From assembly GCA_002343985.1 (NCBI GenBank), contig DDTB01000011.1, forward strand, positions 62,001-126,000: a stretch of DNA of 64,000 bases, given 5' to 3'. Below, piece after piece: positions 15,832 to 25,137 of this stretch. The notes beneath the pieces are model-generated. The model saw only the letters and a list, made by a program, of their open reading frames with translations. It was not told the origin of the DNA and made no database searches. The position numbers and the translations under genes were made by a program. This DNA comes from Chitinophagaceae bacterium UBA2375. Lineage in GTDB: Bacteria; Bacteroidota; Bacteroidia; Chitinophagales; Chitinophagaceae. The stretch's first letter is position 1. Each line of letters starts with the position of its first letter.

Positions 15832-18800
15832 ATGTTGAGTAAAATCATTGATTTTTCCATCAGGAATAAACTCCTGGTTGGATTGTTTGTATTGGGAATG
15901 ATTGGCTACGGTGTGTACCAGGCCGGGAAACTGCCTATTGACGCCGTTCCTGACATTACCAACAACCAGGTGCAGGTGATCACCATCGCGCCATCATATG
16001 GCGCTACAGATATCGAACGCCTTGTTACCTTTCCTGTTGAACAGGCATGTAATAATATACATGGAATTTTAGAAATCAGGAGTTTTTCCAGGTTTGGATT
16101 ATCTCTCGTCACCATAGTGTTTGACGATGAGACAGATATTTATTGGGCACGTCAACAGGTCGCGGAACGGATTCAATTGGCGAAAGAAAAAATACCCAAG
16201 GGGATCGGAATCCCTGAACTGGGGCCCATCACCACAGGATTGGGAGAGATATATCAATATGTGGTCAGGCCTGCGCCGGGTTTTGAAAAGAGGTATGATG
16301 TAACCGAGTTGCGTACTATACAAGACTGGATTGTGCGCCGGCAATTGCTTGGCGTGGAAGGGGTAGCGGAAGTCAGCAGTTTTGGCGGTAAACTCAAGCA
16401 ATATGAAGTGGCCGTTAACCCCAACCAATTGAAAGCTTATGGCCTCTCACTTTCAGATATTTATACGGCTTTAGAAAAAAACAACCAGAATACCGGGGGC
16501 TCATACATAGAAAAAGGGAATACTGTTTTATATATCCGTAGTGAAGGGCTGATAACCAACCAGTCTGATATCGGCCAGATACCCCTCAAATCCACGGAAG
16601 CCGGAACGCCTTTATTTATCAGGGATGTAGCTGAAGTGCGCATCAGCCACGCCACAAGATATGGGGCGCTATGTTACAACAACCAGGGAGAAGTGGCCGG
16701 CGCTGTTGTGATGATGTTAAAGGGAGCCAATAGTAACCAGGTCATCCGGAATATCAAGGAGAGGATCGATAAGATAAAAGAAACCCTTCCCGAAGGCATT
16801 ATCATTGAACCATTCCTTGACCGTTCAAAAATGGTTGATAATGCGATAGGCACGGTTGAGAAAAACCTGCTGGAAGGTGCTTTGATCGTGGTATTCATCC
16901 TGGTGATATTCCTCGGTAACCTGCGCGCAGGCTTACTGGTGGCTTCAGTGATCCCATTATCCATGCTCTTCGCGATCATCCTCATGAATGTATTTGGCGT
17001 CAGTGGTAACCTGATGAGCCTTGGCGCCTTGGATTTTGGTTTGATTGTAGATGGGGCCGTTATTATCGTTGAAGCGGTATTGCATCAGTTATCGCATCAT
17101 AAAAAGTTTCATCATATCAGGCGCCTTGACCAAAAAACCATGGATAAGGAAGTGGGGGCTTCCGCACACCGGATGATGAACAGCGCTGTGTTCGGGCAGG
17201 TCATTATCCTCATCGTTTACCTCCCCATATTTACCCTTCAGGGCATTGAAGGCAAGATGTTTAAGCCCATGGCACAGACCGTGTCTTTTGCACTGATCGG
17301 TGCATTTGTATTGTCACTGACTTACATTCCAATGATGAGCAGCCTCGTGATCAGTAAAAAAATCAGGAAAGAGCCAACATGGTCTGATAAACTCATGTCA
17401 AAACTTGAAAACTTTTATTCCCGAATACTTGCTGTAGTATTGAAATTTCCAAAGCTGGTTATTGCCACGGTTTTGATATTATTTGCCGGTTCATTATTTG
17501 TATTGTCCAGGCTTGGCGGCGAATTCATCCCATCGCTTGAAGAAGGGGATTTCGCGGTTGATACCCGTGTGCTCACCGGCAGCAGCCTGCAAACCACTAT
17601 TGACCAGACACAAAAGACCGCTAAGATATTGCTCGACCGTTTCCCGGAAGTGGAAAAAGTGGTTACGAAGATCGGCAGCGGAGAAGTGCCCACCGATCCC
17701 ATGCCAATGGAAGCCAGTGATATGATGGTGATCCTGAAAGATAAAAAGGAATGGGTCACAGCCCATACCTTCAATGACCTTGCCGACACCATGGGCAGGG
17801 CCTTGCAGGATGTGCCCGGTATTACGGCGGGCTTTCAGTATCCCGTGCAGATGCGGTTTAATGAGTTGATGACAGGGGCCAGGCAGGATGTGGTATGTAA
17901 GATTTTTGGTGAAGACCTCGATACGCTGGCTTCACTGGCATCTAAATTGGGCGCATTGGTGAACAAGGTAAAAGGAAGCCAGGATGTTTATATTGAAACC
18001 GTCACAGGTATCCCGCAGATTGTGGTCAATTATAAGCGACCGGTACTGGCCCAGTATAACCTGCATGTGGAAGATGTCAACCAGGTATTACAAGCGGCTT
18101 TTGCCGGACAAGTGGCCGGACAGGTTTTTGAAGGGGAGCGCCGGTTCGACCTCGCTGTACGGCTAAAAACCGAAAAACGAAGAAACCTGGAAGATGTACA
18201 GCAATTATTGGTACCCACACCTGCCGGCACACAGGTGCCATTGTACATCCTGGCCGATGTGGCCATAAAAGACGGCCCTAACCAGATTCAAAGGGAAGAT
18301 GCCAAACGCCGGATTGTTGTGGGTTTCAACGTACGAAGCCGCGACGTTCAATCTGTGGTAAATGAATTGCAATTGGTTGTTGATAAAAATCTTCGTTTAC
18401 CAACAGGTTATTATATCACCTATGGTGGCGCTTTCGAAAACCTGCGACAGGCAAAAGATCGTCTATCCATTGCCGTTCCCGTTTCACTGTTACTCATTTT
18501 TTTCCTCCTGTACTTCGCTTTTAATTCCATTAAGCAAGGGCTGCTGATTTATTCAGCCATACCATTGTCGGCCATCGGGGGCATATTTTTACTGGCCTTG
18601 CGTGGATTGCCGTTCAGCATCAGTGCCGGTGTGGGTTTTATTGCATTGTTTGGGGTAGCGGTTTTAAATGGTATCGTATTGATCGCGGAATTCAACCGCC
18701 TGCGAAAAGATGGGGAACAGGATGTTTATCAAACGGTGTTAAAAGGCACTAAAGTCAGGCTAAGGCCGGTGCTGATGACGGCGCTGGTGGCTTCACTTGG

Positions 18801-20193
18801 CTTTCTGCCAATGGCGTTGAGCAAGGGTGCTGGAGCCGAAGTGCAACGGCCACTGGCTACTGTGGTGATTGGCGGATTATTGCTCGCTACTTTCCTTACA
18901 TTATTTGTATTGCCCATACTATATGTGTTGTTCGAAAAACCTTCCAAAAACAAGCCTATGTCAAAATCAATGCATGTTGTGAGTTTACTGTTTGTAGCTT
19001 TGTCATTGCCCCAGTGGCTTACTGCCCAGCAGAAATTTACCCTTCAGCAGGCTATGGATTCCGCCATCAGCCGGAATCTTTTGTTGAAGCAGGACCGTTT
19101 AAAAGTAGATTACCATCAGCAGATGTTATCCACGGCCGTGGCCTTGCCCGGTAGCTCTATATTCCTTGAGGCAGGCCAGTTGAACAGCGCTTTTATTGAT
19201 AATAAAATGGGCATATCACAGTCGTTTTACGCACCCGGTTATTATAAGAAGCAAAAGCAATTGCTGCAGTCGGAGAAAAAGATTGCCGAGTCGCAAACCG
19301 GGATAACAGAATTGTCGGTCAAAAAAGATGTTGCCAGTTTGTTCTACCGGTTATTGGTGCTGGAAGAAAGGGAGAAACTCTGGATGAGGTCAGACAGCCT
19401 GCTTTCAGCATTCGAGAAGAGGTCACGGTTACGTGTAAACGAAGGTGAGTCAAGCCAGTTGGAATTATCTACGGCTTCTATACAGCGGGGTGCGGCACAG
19501 GTGCAGTTGCAAAACATCCGCAGGGATATCAAAAAGTATCAAACACAACTGGTATTTCTTCTCAACCTGGATGAGTTGCCCATACCTGTATCAAGTGATT
19601 TCAGGTATGGCGCCGGGCAGGTACAAATGGACTCTGCACTGATGGCACAGCATCCCTGGCTTCAATGGGGGCAAGACAAGCAGAAGCAGTATCAAGCCAT
19701 GACCGGCGTTGAGAAAAGCAAGCTAATGCCGGAATTCACCCTGGGATATACCAATATGAGCATCAGGGGTATTGGTGCGGATGATAAGTTTTACGATGCG
19801 TCAAAACGTTTTCATACAGCACAGTTGGGTATTGCCATTCCTTTGTTTACGGCAGCACAGAAAGCAAGGATCCGTTCTTCGATGATCCAGGCAAGGATCG
19901 CGGGTGAAGAAATGGATTATCTTGAAAAAAAGTTACGGCAAGATTGGAATGAGGCAGTGCAGGATTACCAGGTGGCATCTGCCCAGCTTCAATACTTTCA
20001 GGATTCCGGCATCAGGGAGGCTAAGCAAATAGAGTTTACCGCTACCCGCCAGTTGCAACAGGGAGAAATCAATTTTCTTGATTGGGTGCAACTCATCAAT
20101 CAATCCATTCATTTGCAACAAACGTATTTCGACGCGGTACAGCAGTATAACGATGCCGCCATTGCCATTCAATTTCTTACAGCTAAATTTTAA
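15832..20193 (+). CDS. CzcA-type heavy-metal RND pump fused to an outer-membrane factor
   Basis: A 1453-residue inner-membrane cation/proton antiporter with its outer-membrane channel domain on the same chain. Start at 15832 (MLSKIIDFSIRNKLLVG) is the standard RND N-terminus. Residues 1 to about 1035 form the pump with 12 helices. The fourth helix has DFGLIVDGAVIIVE, close to the divalent-cation (Zn/Co/Cd, Czc/Cnr) signature and unlike the Cu/Ag CusA type. From about 1043 a signal-peptide-like helix (SMHVVSLLFVALSLPQWLTA) leads into a TolC-like domain with long helices up to the end. Fusions of this type are found in Bacteroidota. The gene is followed after three bases by the adaptor, giving a complete tripartite system from two genes. 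Confidence 0.92.
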   Translation: MLSKIIDFSIRNKLLVGLFVLGMIGYGVYQAGKLPIDAVPDITNNQVQVITIAPSYGATDIERLVTFPVEQACNNIHGILEIRSFSRFGLSLVTIVFDDETDIYWARQQVAERIQLAKEKIPKGIGIPELGPITTGLGEIYQYVVRPAPGFEKRYDVTELRTIQDWIVRRQLLGVEGVAEVSSFGGKLKQYEVAVNPNQLKAYGLSLSDIYTALEKNNQNTGGSYIEKGNTVLYIRSEGLITNQSDIGQIPLKSTEAGTPLFIRDVAEVRISHATRYGALCYNNQGEVAGAVVMMLKGANSNQVIRNIKERIDKIKETLPEGIIIEPFLDRSKMVDNAIGTVEKNLLEGALIVVFILVIFLGNLRAGLLVASVIPLSMLFAIILMNVFGVSGNLMSLGALDFGLIVDGAVIIVEAVLHQLSHHKKFHHIRRLDQKTMDKEVGASAHRMMNSAVFGQVIILIVYLPIFTLQGIEGKMFKPMAQTVSFALIGAFVLSLTYIPMMSSLVISKKIRKEPTWSDKLMSKLENFYSRILAVVLKFPKLVIATVLILFAGSLFVLSRLGGEFIPSLEEGDFAVDTRVLTGSSLQTTIDQTQKTAKILLDRFPEVEKVVTKIGSGEVPTDPMPMEASDMMVILKDKKEWVTAHTFNDLADTMGRALQDVPGITAGFQYPVQMRFNELMTGARQDVVCKIFGEDLDTLASLASKLGALVNKVKGSQDVYIETVTGIPQIVVNYKRPVLAQYNLHVEDVNQVLQAAFAGQVAGQVFEGERRFDLAVRLKTEKRRNLEDVQQLLVPTPAGTQVPLYILADVAIKDGPNQIQREDAKRRIVVGFNVRSRDVQSVVNELQLVVDKNLRLPTGYYITYGGAFENLRQAKDRLSIAVPVSLLLIFFLLYFAFNSIKQGLLIYSAIPLSAIGGIFLLALRGLPFSISAGVGFIALFGVAVLNGIVLIAEFNRLRKDGEQDVYQTVLKGTKVRLRPVLMTALVASLGFLPMALSKGAGAEVQRPLATVVIGGLLLATFLTLFVLPILYVLFEKPSKNKPMSKSMHVVSLLFVALSLPQWLTAQQKFTLQQAMDSAISRNLLLKQDRLKVDYHQQMLSTAVALPGSSIFLEAGQLNSAFIDNKMGISQSFYAPGYYKKQKQLLQSEKKIAESQTGITELSVKKDVASLFYRLLVLEEREKLWMRSDSLLSAFEKRSRLRVNEGESSQLELSTASIQRGAAQVQLQNIRRDIKKYQTQLVFLLNLDELPIPVSSDFRYGAGQVQMDSALMAQHPWLQWGQDKQKQYQAMTGVEKSKLMPEFTLGYTNMSIRGIGADDKFYDASKRFHTAQLGIAIPLFTAAQKARIRSSMIQARIAGEEMDYLEKKLRQDWNEAVQDYQVASAQLQYFQDSGIREAKQIEFTATRQLQQGEINFLDWVQLINQSIHLQQTYFDAVQQYNDAAIAIQFLTAKF

Positions 20194-20196
20194 ACC

Positions 20197-21321
20197 ATGC
20201 GCATCATCATAGCCTTAAGCATATTGTTTTTATTTTCTCAATGCAGTTCAAGTGATCAAAAGAAAGAAGAAACTGCCGCGGCCATTGAGGAAGACCTGGT
20301 TCAGTTAACCCCCGGGCAGGCCGGGCAAGCCGGGATTCAACTCACATCCCTGAACCAGCAGCACCTGCCATTGGTACTGCCATTGCAGGGGATTATTGAA
20401 GTGCCGCCACAAAACCTGGTATCGGTTACCATGCCCATGGGCGGATACCTTAAATCCACAAAATTGTTGCCGGGCATGCACATTAATAAAGGCGAAGTAC
20501 TGGCAGTTATGGAAGATCAACAGTACATTCAACTGCAGCAGGACTTCCTGGAAGTGCAATCAAAACTTCAGTTTACCGAAAAGGAATGGCAAAGGCAGAA
20601 AAACCTGAATGCAGATAAATCGGGAAGCGATAAACAATTGAATATGGTATCAATGGAGTATGAAAGCCTACGCATTCAGCTTACAGGATTATCAGAAAAA
20701 CTGCTCCTACTGGGTATCAGGCCCGAGCAGGTGAAGCCTTCCAATGTCAGGTCAACGGTGCCGATACTGTCGCCTATAGATGGCTTTGTCACAAAAGTGA
20801 ATGTCAATATCGGAAAGTATGTTAACCCAACGGATGTATTGTTTGAACTGGTTAACCCGGAAGATATACATTTGAACCTTCGCGTATTTGAGAACGATTT
20901 TAAGAGACTATCTATCGGACAAAAAGTTTTCGCTTACACCAATGAACAGCCGGGTAAAAAATACATCTGTGATATCATCCTGATCAGCAAGGATGTAAAG
21001 CCTGACAGGAGCGTGGAAGTGCATTGTCATTTTGAGCAATATGATAAGTCGCTCATTCCGGGAATGTACATGAATGCGGAAGTTGAGCTCGACAAATCAG
21101 ATGTTGCCGTGCTCCCGGAAGAATCTGTGTTGCATTTTCAAGGAAAGGATTATGTGTTTGTGCAGGAAGGGAAAGACCGTTACAGGATGACAGAAATTAA
21201 AGCGGGCGCCATGCATGCGGGCCTGGTGGAAATCCCTGATACATCAAAGCTTACCGGGCGTTCCATTGTACAATCCGGCGCCTATACTTTATTGATGGCC
21301 CTGAAAAATACCGAAGAGTAA
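20197..21321 (+). CDS. RND periplasmic adaptor lipoprotein (CzcB/CusB type)
   Basis: The membrane-fusion component that links the inner-membrane pump to the outer-membrane channel. The 374 residues start with a lipoprotein signal (LFLFSQC, lipidated Cys16). A beta-barrel/lipoyl half follows (VTMPMGGYLKSTKLLPGMHINKGEVLAVMED), then an alpha-helical hairpin around residues 105-175 and the second lipoyl half (VRSTVPILSPIDGFVTKVNVNIGKY). Membrane-proximal beta domains end the protein. It begins three bases after the pump gene. I do not see the Met-rich or His-rich N-terminal extension found in copper or zinc adaptors, so this gene does not refine the metal specificity. Confidence 0.92.
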   Translation: MRIIIALSILFLFSQCSSSDQKKEETAAAIEEDLVQLTPGQAGQAGIQLTSLNQQHLPLVLPLQGIIEVPPQNLVSVTMPMGGYLKSTKLLPGMHINKGEVLAVMEDQQYIQLQQDFLEVQSKLQFTEKEWQRQKNLNADKSGSDKQLNMVSMEYESLRIQLTGLSEKLLLLGIRPEQVKPSNVRSTVPILSPIDGFVTKVNVNIGKYVNPTDVLFELVNPEDIHLNLRVFENDFKRLSIGQKVFAYTNEQPGKKYICDIILISKDVKPDRSVEVHCHFEQYDKSLIPGMYMNAEVELDKSDVAVLPEESVLHFQGKDYVFVQEGKDRYRMTEIKAGAMHAGLVEIPDTSKLTGRSIVQSGAYTLLMALKNTEE

Positions 21322-21378
21322 GCGGCAGCGCATAATCCCTGCTACGGGTTGGTTTCCAAATGGTTCGTGCTTAAATCG

Positions 21379-21386
21379 TACCTTTG
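21379..21386 (+). promoter_or_regulatory. rnpB promoter -7 box
   Basis: TACCTTTG, a full match to the Bacteroidota -7 consensus. It ends five bases before the CTATCAGCC strand that opens helix P1 of the RNase P RNA, the distance expected between a -7 box and a transcription start. I see no convincing -33 element. Confidence 0.7.
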
Positions 21387-21388
21387 CA

Positions 21389-21769
21389 GCCTATCAGCCG
21401 GCTATCGCTTCCCGTTTTTCGGGAGGAGGAAAGTCCGGACAGCATAGGGCAGCGCACCGGCTAACGGCCGGCTTCCATTTCGGTGGAAAGAGAGAGTGCC
21501 ACAGAAAATAACCGTCCGGCCCCGGCTGGGTAAGGGTGAAAATGTGAGGTAAGGGCTCACGGCGGTTTGCAGTAATGCAGGCCGCGGGTAAACCTTGCGT
21601 GCTGAAATGCCACGTAAATCAGTGTTTGAAGGCGGCCCGCCTGAATGCCTTCACAGGCATGCGCTGAAGGGTAGGCAGCTAGATTGTTTCAGCAATGAAA
21701 CAGCCAGATAAATGATAGCCAGTCTGACCTTAAGGTCAGTCTACAGAATCCGGCTTATGGCTGATAGTT
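21389..21769 (+). ncRNA. rnpB: RNase P RNA, bacterial class A
   Basis: The catalytic RNA that trims 5' leaders of pre-tRNAs together with the RnpA protein. The ends are set by helix P1: CTATCAGCC at 21391-21399 pairs perfectly with GGCTGATAG at 21759-21767. Conserved core elements are present in order: GAGGAAAGTCCGGAC near 21422, CCACAGAAAATAACCG near 21498, GGTAAGGGTGAAAATG near 21528, AGATAAATGATAGCC near 21706 and ACAGAATCCGGCTTAT near 21743. About 380 nucleotides is a normal size. A promoter box precedes it and an intrinsic terminator follows. The gene sits between the efflux operon and the convergent NUDIX gene. Confidence 0.97.
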
Positions 21770-21782
21770 TTTAAGATGAACT

Positions 21783-21811
21783 GCCCGGTATTTGTTACCG
21801 GGCTTTTTTTT
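21783..21811 (+). terminator. Intrinsic terminator of rnpB
   Basis: GCCCGGTA (21783-21790) pairs with TACCGGGC (21796-21803) around a five-base loop, followed by eight T residues. It ends six bases before the stop codon of the convergent NUDIX gene. On the minus strand there is no T-run after the stem, so it should act only on rnpB. Confidence 0.92.
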
Positions 21812-21817
21812 GGGGAT

Positions 21818-22279
21818 TTAGACAGGCCATTCCTTGATGATACCGGCCACAATTTTATCAATCGGCAGGCTTACACTATCGGATGAAAACTGCTGCCATG
21901 GAATGAAACGGAATGTTTCCGTTTCGCCGGTTAACTTATATTGTTCGAGTTGATGTTCATCAAACATAAATGGCTCTGTACGCAAAGGTACACTGATGGG
22001 CTCCAGGGCTTCGACACGGTAATAAATGGAAATGATCTGGTGGTTGGGGTTGAATGCGCTTTGCTGGTAAAAATCGGTAGTATAAATATGTTCTTTAACG
22101 CTAACGCGTAAACGCATTTCTTCTAAAAATTCGCGCTGCAGGCAATCGAGGGTACCTTCGCCAATTTCGAGTCCGCCTCCGCAAAATTTCGTGTAGCGAC
22201 CGCCCCTGATCAATTCGTCGCTGACCAGCACATCCCGCTGATCGTTGATTAAAATGCCATACACCCGGATATTAAACAT
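21818..22279 (-). CDS. NUDIX hydrolase
   Basis: A 153-residue hydrolase of nucleoside-diphosphate-linked compounds; the substrate is not predictable. The Nudix box lies around residues 34-56 (GGLEIGEGTLDCLQREFLEE) and keeps the three metal-binding glutamates of REFLEE. The Gly that usually follows (REUxEExGU) is Arg in this protein (EEMRL), a tolerated variation in some branches. The N-terminal strand FNIRVYGILINDQRDVLVSDE is typical of small cytoplasmic Nudix proteins. It starts six bases after the corA stop codon and is probably the last gene of a four-gene minus-strand unit. Confidence 0.9.
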   Translation of the reverse strand: MFNIRVYGILINDQRDVLVSDELIRGGRYTKFCGGGLEIGEGTLDCLQREFLEEMRLRVSVKEHIYTTDFYQQSAFNPNHQIISIYYRVEALEPISVPLRTEPFMFDEHQLEQYKLTGETETFRFIPWQQFSSDSVSLPIDKIVAGIIKEWPV

Positions 22280-22285
22280 AGGTGG

Positions 22286-23224
22286 TTATTTTCTGTATCT
22301 CATGAAATAATTATACAAACTAAAGGCCAGGATGATCAAACACAATGCCAGCGGTATCCAAAAAGCGAACTCCGAATGCTGAAAGGGCAGGGGTACGTTC
22401 ATGCCATAAATACTGGCAATCAATACGGGTATGCTCAGGAAAATGGTTAATGTGGTTAACCTCTTCAGCACTTCATTCTGGTTATTGCTGATAATGCTGG
22501 CAAAAGCATCCAATGTACTGCTCAATATGTTGGTGTATGTGTTGGCTGTTTCAAGGGCCTGTGATGTTTCAATGATCAGGTCTTCCAGGAAATCCTTTTC
22601 ATCGCGGCTCAGGTTTAAAAAATTTGTCCGGGCAATTTTCATCATGAGCAACTCATTGCTCCGAAGGGCAGTCACAAAATATACAAGTGACTTCTGGATG
22701 CGCATCAGTTGCAGCAGTTCCTCGTTCCGGTTGGCGTCATAGAGTTTTTGTTCGAGTGTGTTCCGGCGATGATTGATCTCTTTCAGGTATTCCTGGAAAT
22801 TGGTGGTGACTTTTTCAAAAATCTTCAGCACCATCATGTTTTTCTTATCCGGGTGCCTGTTTTGAAAGCTGTTCAGGAATTTCTTGATGGCTTCGTTTTC
22901 AAAGGAATTCACCGTAACAATTAGCCCGGATGTCAGTATGATACAAATAGGGATGGTGATGTAAAACGCGTCGCTGTCATTAAACGAATTATTTTCCGTT
23001 GGCGTTTTGATTACAATGAGCTTTACATCATGCTCCGTTTCAAAGCGGCTCCTTTCATCAATATCAAGGGAGTCTTTGAGAAAGTCAATAGGTATTTGCA
23101 GTGACTGGCTGAGTTCTGTAAACTCTTCAATTTTCAAAGGCGGCAACACGTTCACCCAGGTACCGGGTGCCGGCTTGTCAATTGCTACAGTCTTGTTTTC
23201 AATAATTTTAAAGTACTGGATCAT
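22286..23224 (-). CDS. corA: CorA-type Mg2+/Co2+ channel
   Basis: A pentameric divalent cation channel of the CorA/MIT family in the cytoplasmic membrane. Of 312 residues, the first 240 form the cytoplasmic alpha/beta funnel with long stalk helices. The C-terminus has two helices, the first ending in the selectivity motif YGMNVPLPF (GMN), the second ending in a basic tail (YNYFMRYRK). Length and motif fit the Thermotoga-type branch. It lies 40 bases downstream of dapF. The magnesium role is from the family; the sequence alone does not separate Mg from Co or Ni. Confidence 0.93.
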   Translation of the reverse strand: MIQYFKIIENKTVAIDKPAPGTWVNVLPPLKIEEFTELSQSLQIPIDFLKDSLDIDERSRFETEHDVKLIVIKTPTENNSFNDSDAFYITIPICIILTSGLIVTVNSFENEAIKKFLNSFQNRHPDKKNMMVLKIFEKVTTNFQEYLKEINHRRNTLEQKLYDANRNEELLQLMRIQKSLVYFVTALRSNELLMMKIARTNFLNLSRDEKDFLEDLIIETSQALETANTYTNILSSTLDAFASIISNNQNEVLKRLTTLTIFLSIPVLIASIYGMNVPLPFQHSEFAFWIPLALCLIILAFSLYNYFMRYRK

Positions 23225-23264
23225 GTTGTGGATATCACATATTAATTAAAATGCAAACAATGCG

Positions 23265-24053
23265 TTACATGTCAACCTCAATTTCACCTATGAATACTTT
23301 CTCGGCCGGGCCGCAAAGCCAGATATTTTCAAAATGGCCATCATCCATTTTATTGAACTCCACGCTGAGGTTGCCACCGGGTGTTTTCACTTCAACCCGG
23401 TTGAATCCCCGGGCATTATGTGCCGATACGAGTGCGGCGGCTGTTACACCGGTACCACAACTCAGGGTTTCATCTTCCACGCCACGTTCATACGTGCGTA
23501 CAAGGATACTGTCTTCACCTGTGTTTTCCACAAAATTCACATTAATACCTGCTGCCGCGAAGGGTTTGCTGTTTCGTATATCCCTTCCCGTTTCCACCAC
23601 ATCTATATTCATCACATCATCCGCGAATTTGATAAAATGCGGAGAGCCGGTATCAAGGACAACATAACTGTCATGATCGTCAATCTTATCAACATCTTTC
23701 ATTTTTAACCTGATCTCATTCCGGTTGTCAATCTCGGCTTCATGAGCACCATCGGGCGCCCAGAACCTGTATGTAAACTGGTGCAAACCCAGGTCCGACG
23801 CGTACCTGATGATGCACCTCCCGCCATTACCGCACATGCTGCCCGGCCTGCCGTCGGCATTAAAATATACCATTTCAAAATCATAACCATCTTTCAGGTT
23901 GAACAACATCAGCCCATCGGCCCCAATGCCAAACTTGCGGTCGCATAGCCAGGCAATTTGTTTTTCCGTTAGTGCAGTGTATTTGCCATCCCGGTTATCC
24001 AGGATGATAAAATCATTTCCTGTTCCCTGGTATTTTACAAAAGATATGGTCAT
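23265..24053 (-). CDS. dapF: Diaminopimelate epimerase
   Basis: It converts LL- to meso-diaminopimelate, used for lysine and peptidoglycan, without a cofactor. From Met at 24053 (MTISFVKYQGTGNDFIILDN) it has 262 residues. Both catalytic cysteines are present: Cys74 in MCGNGGRC and Cys199 in TLSCGTGV. The frame stays open further upstream inside the neighbouring phosphorylase gene, but the conserved N-terminus sets the start. It overlaps the phosphorylase stop by ATGA, so the two are translationally coupled. Confidence 0.96.
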   Translation of the reverse strand: MTISFVKYQGTGNDFIILDNRDGKYTALTEKQIAWLCDRKFGIGADGLMLFNLKDGYDFEMVYFNADGRPGSMCGNGGRCIIRYASDLGLHQFTYRFWAPDGAHEAEIDNRNEIRLKMKDVDKIDDHDSYVVLDTGSPHFIKFADDVMNIDVVETGRDIRNSKPFAAAGINVNFVENTGEDSILVRTYERGVEDETLSCGTGVTAAALVSAHNARGFNRVEVKTPGGNLSVEFNKMDDGHFENIWLCGPAEKVFIGEIEVDM

Positions 24054-24925
24054 ATGGCGCTGATTATCTCGAGGCTCCGGCGGATAAGTGCATCCACTAC
24101 CGCCTGCCCGTCTTTGGTAAATGTTTGGTTGATGCGATTGGCTACTATGGCTGATAACGACAGGCACTGGTGCCCTAATACACGCCCCATGCCATAAATA
24201 GCCGATGTTTCCATTTCAAAATTACTGATGCGGTGATTGCCAAACCTGAAGGCGGTTAAACGGTCAATCAGCGCGGGTTGGGTGAGCCCCATCCTTAACA
24301 CACGTCCCTGTGGCCCATAAAATCCCGGGCAGGTAACCGTAACGCCTGTGTGAAAACCAACGGCGAAATGTTTCAGCAACGACATGCCGGCACTGGCAAT
24401 ATATGGGTTCGACATGCCCTGATGCAACTGTGTGTGCGTATTGAACGCGTGCAGGATCTGCTTCTCTTCTTCGTTTATGCTATGCTGATAGAAGTTCATA
24501 AGGTTGTCTAAGCCAATGGCATGGGTGCTGGCCACAAATGAGTCAGTAGGGATGTCGGCCTGCAAGGAACCGGAAGTGCCAACCCGTATGATGCGCAAGG
24601 ACCGGCAGTGTTCACGGATACTCCTTGTGCCCAGGTCAATATTCGCCAGTGCATCGAGTTCATTCATCACAATATCAATATTATCCGGACCGATACCTGT
24701 GCTCACAACAGACAATCTTTTGCTCCCAATATAACCGGTATGTGTAATAAATTCTCGGTGCCTGCTCTTGTATTCTATACGGTCGAAATACCTGCTGACA
24801 GATTCCACCCGGTCGGGGTCACCCACCGTGATGATGGTATCGGCCAGTTCTTCGGGTAAAAGGTTGAGGTGGTACACAGCGCCTCTTTCGTTCAGGATGA
24901 GTTCCGATTCTGCTATGGATTTCAT
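24050..24925 (-). CDS. Nucleoside phosphorylase (uridine phosphorylase-like)
   Basis: A 291-residue member of the PNP/UDP family that splits nucleosides with phosphate into base and ribose-1-phosphate. Visible signatures are the phosphate-binding VGDPDRVESVSRYF near the N-terminus, RVGTSGSLQADIPTDSFV in the middle, and NFEMETSAIYGMGRVLGHQ near residue 235, where the Glu-Met-Glu triad contacts the ribose. This motif is close to uridine phosphorylase, but purine specificity cannot be excluded. It is the first gene of the minus-strand unit that includes dapF, corA and NUDIX. No clear -7 box precedes it. Confidence 0.9.
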   Translation of the reverse strand: MKSIAESELILNERGAVYHLNLLPEELADTIITVGDPDRVESVSRYFDRIEYKSRHREFITHTGYIGSKRLSVVSTGIGPDNIDIVMNELDALANIDLGTRSIREHCRSLRIIRVGTSGSLQADIPTDSFVASTHAIGLDNLMNFYQHSINEEEKQILHAFNTHTQLHQGMSNPYIASAGMSLLKHFAVGFHTGVTVTCPGFYGPQGRVLRMGLTQPALIDRLTAFRFGNHRISNFEMETSAIYGMGRVLGHQCLSLSAIVANRINQTFTKDGQAVVDALIRRSLEIISAI

Positions 24926-24978
24926 GATTGTTTGAAAAATGATGGGGTATTACCGCTTAAATGTGCTTAAAAATACCC

Positions 24979-24986
24979 TATTTTTG
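24979..24986 (+). promoter_or_regulatory. tRNA-Cys promoter -7 box
   Basis: TATTTTTG, a full match to the -7 consensus, 46 bases upstream of the mature tRNA 5' end. It is the only such box in the gap between the divergent phosphorylase gene and the tRNA. No -33 TTG is seen at normal spacing. Confidence 0.55.
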
Positions 24987-25032
24987 CAACATCATCAACC
25001 TGAGGCTTGTATTATGTATAAGCCTGTAACAG

Positions 25033-25106
25033 GGTCCTTTGGCCGAGTGGCTAGGCAAAGCTCTGCAAAAGCTTCTACAGCGGTTCGAGTCCGCTAGGGA
25101 CCTCCA
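25033..25106 (+). tRNA. tRNA-Cys (GCA)
   Basis: A complete 74-base cloverleaf. The acceptor stem GGTCCTT pairs with AGGGACC with one G-U pair. The anticodon arm is AAGCT-CTGCAAA-AGCTT with anticodon GCA. The T arm is AGCGG-TTCGAGT-CCGCT. The discriminator base is U, the main identity element for cysteine, and CCA is encoded in the DNA. It is a single tRNA gene, not part of a cluster. Confidence 0.97.
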
Positions 25107-25133
25107 ATAACCCCGGGCAACCGGGGTATTTTG
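25107..25133 (+). terminator. Probable terminator of tRNA-Cys
   Basis: ACCCCGG (25110-25116) pairs with CCGGGGT (25121-25127) over a GCAA tetraloop, followed by ATTTTG. The T-run is short, so it may act as a partial terminator or protect the 3' end. The following gene starts five bases later. Confidence 0.6.
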
Positions 25134-25137
25134 TACC

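Noticed and set aside
24054..24167. Extended dapF N-terminus (38 residues)
   Set aside because: The extension lies inside the phosphorylase gene and is unlike DapF. MTISFVKYQGTGNDF at 24053 is the canonical start with an ATGA overlap.
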